Positions 63,904 through 64,000 of a stretch of 64,000 nt of DNA are shown piece by piece (within the stretch, counting starts at the first letter, position 1; each line of letters starts with the position of its first letter). Below the pieces are notes generated by a model that worked only from the letters and a program-made list of their open reading frames with translations, did no database searches and was not told the origin of the DNA. Source of the DNA: NORP309 sp964352735 (lineage in GTDB: Bacteria > Pseudomonadota > Gammaproteobacteria > Xanthomonadales > Marinicellaceae); assembly GCA_964352735.1 (NCBI GenBank), contig CAYGTC010000015.1:13618-77617 (forward strand), written 5' to 3'. The position numbers and the translations under genes are program-made.

Positions 63904-63940
63904 AAAAAAACCGCAACAGTTTGAATGTTGCGGTTTTTTT
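63904..63940. terminator. Bidirectional Rho-independent terminator
   Basis: A 15-bp stem, aaaaaaaccgcaaca/tgttgcggttttttt, with a 7-base loop and T-runs on both strands. It lies upstream of the secreted-protein gene start, so it probably ends a gene reading toward the window from the right. Confidence 0.8.
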
Positions 63941-64000
63941 AGTCAGCCTAGATATGATGTTTTGACTTGTCCATCATAATATCGCGAGGATTATGAAAGA

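Noticed and set aside
63962..64000. Start of a plus-strand gene at the right edge (ATG at 63993 after GAGGA)
   Set aside because: Only eight bases remain and the spacing to the ribosome site is too short to judge.
1..64000. CRISPR arrays or classic anti-phage defence modules
   Set aside because: No regularly spaced repeats and no recognisable nuclease, restriction or abortive-infection genes were found.

Overview
The window is bacterial chromosome, AT-rich and densely coded. The gene set (grpE-recN, BepA-type protease, tusDCB-tusE, sdhCDAB, MiaE, RNase D, UmuDC, GTG-start YgfZ) points to a gammaproteobacterium. Large secreted FG-GAP proteins, an outer-membrane/periplasmic haem protein set, a vanadium haloperoxidase and a secreted protein ending in IFMTGFE fit a marine, particle-associated lineage close to Marinicella/Xanthomonadales. 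That placement is inference.

Layout. 0.1-5.4 kb: housekeeping (grpE, recN, a BepA-like protease, the tusDCB-tusE tRNA thiolation genes). 5.5-17.2 kb: a very tight minus-strand five-gene operon: nitrilase-type amidohydrolase, giant TPR/FG-GAP lipoprotein, five-haem membrane cytochrome with TPRs, membrane-anchored FG-GAP/UnbV (CRTAC1-like) protein, and a MASE1-PAS-GGDEF-EAL c-di-GMP enzyme. I know of no described system with this composition. 17.4-39.6 kb: mostly core genes (TonB-like protein, TlpA-like thioredoxin, mutS, esterase, M16 protease, miaE, sdhCDAB, ygfZ, mdh, tRNA-Pro, rnd, a 5'-nucleotidase, a SUMF1-fold protein, tRNA-Leu). 39.6-44.2 kb: a small accessory region after tRNA-Leu with a coupled yedK-umuD-lipoprotein-umuC SOS cassette, two small unknown genes, and two broken pieces of Y1-type (IS200/RAYT-like) transposases.

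44.3-52.5 kb holds the most interesting locus. A haem NO/O2 sensor (H-NOX) overlaps a hybrid histidine kinase, followed by a LuxR-type response regulator. Divergent from these is a five-gene plus-strand operon: a receiver domain fused to a PIG-L/LmbE deacetylase, an ATP-grasp ligase, a BcsA-like glycosyltransferase, a 51-residue membrane protein and a TPR plus beta-barrel YaiO-like outer membrane protein. The core (glycosyltransferase, YaiO-like protein, PIG-L enzyme) resembles E. coli yaiP-yaiO-yaiS. The shared intergenic region carries a perfect 7-bp inverted repeat. The simplest reading is a gas-sensing phosphorelay that controls synthesis and deacetylation of a surface glycan, in part through direct phosphorylation of the deacetylase.

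52.5-64 kb: a low-molecular-weight phosphatase, an SDR enzyme, a vanadium-dependent haloperoxidase, an unrecognised secreted protein with a trefoil-like C-terminus, a NodB-type deacetylase and a 1012-residue multidomain secreted protein. A 287-bp near-identical duplication (56338-56624 and 59476-59762) ties a broken second haloperoxidase and a broken second deacetylase to the intact copies.
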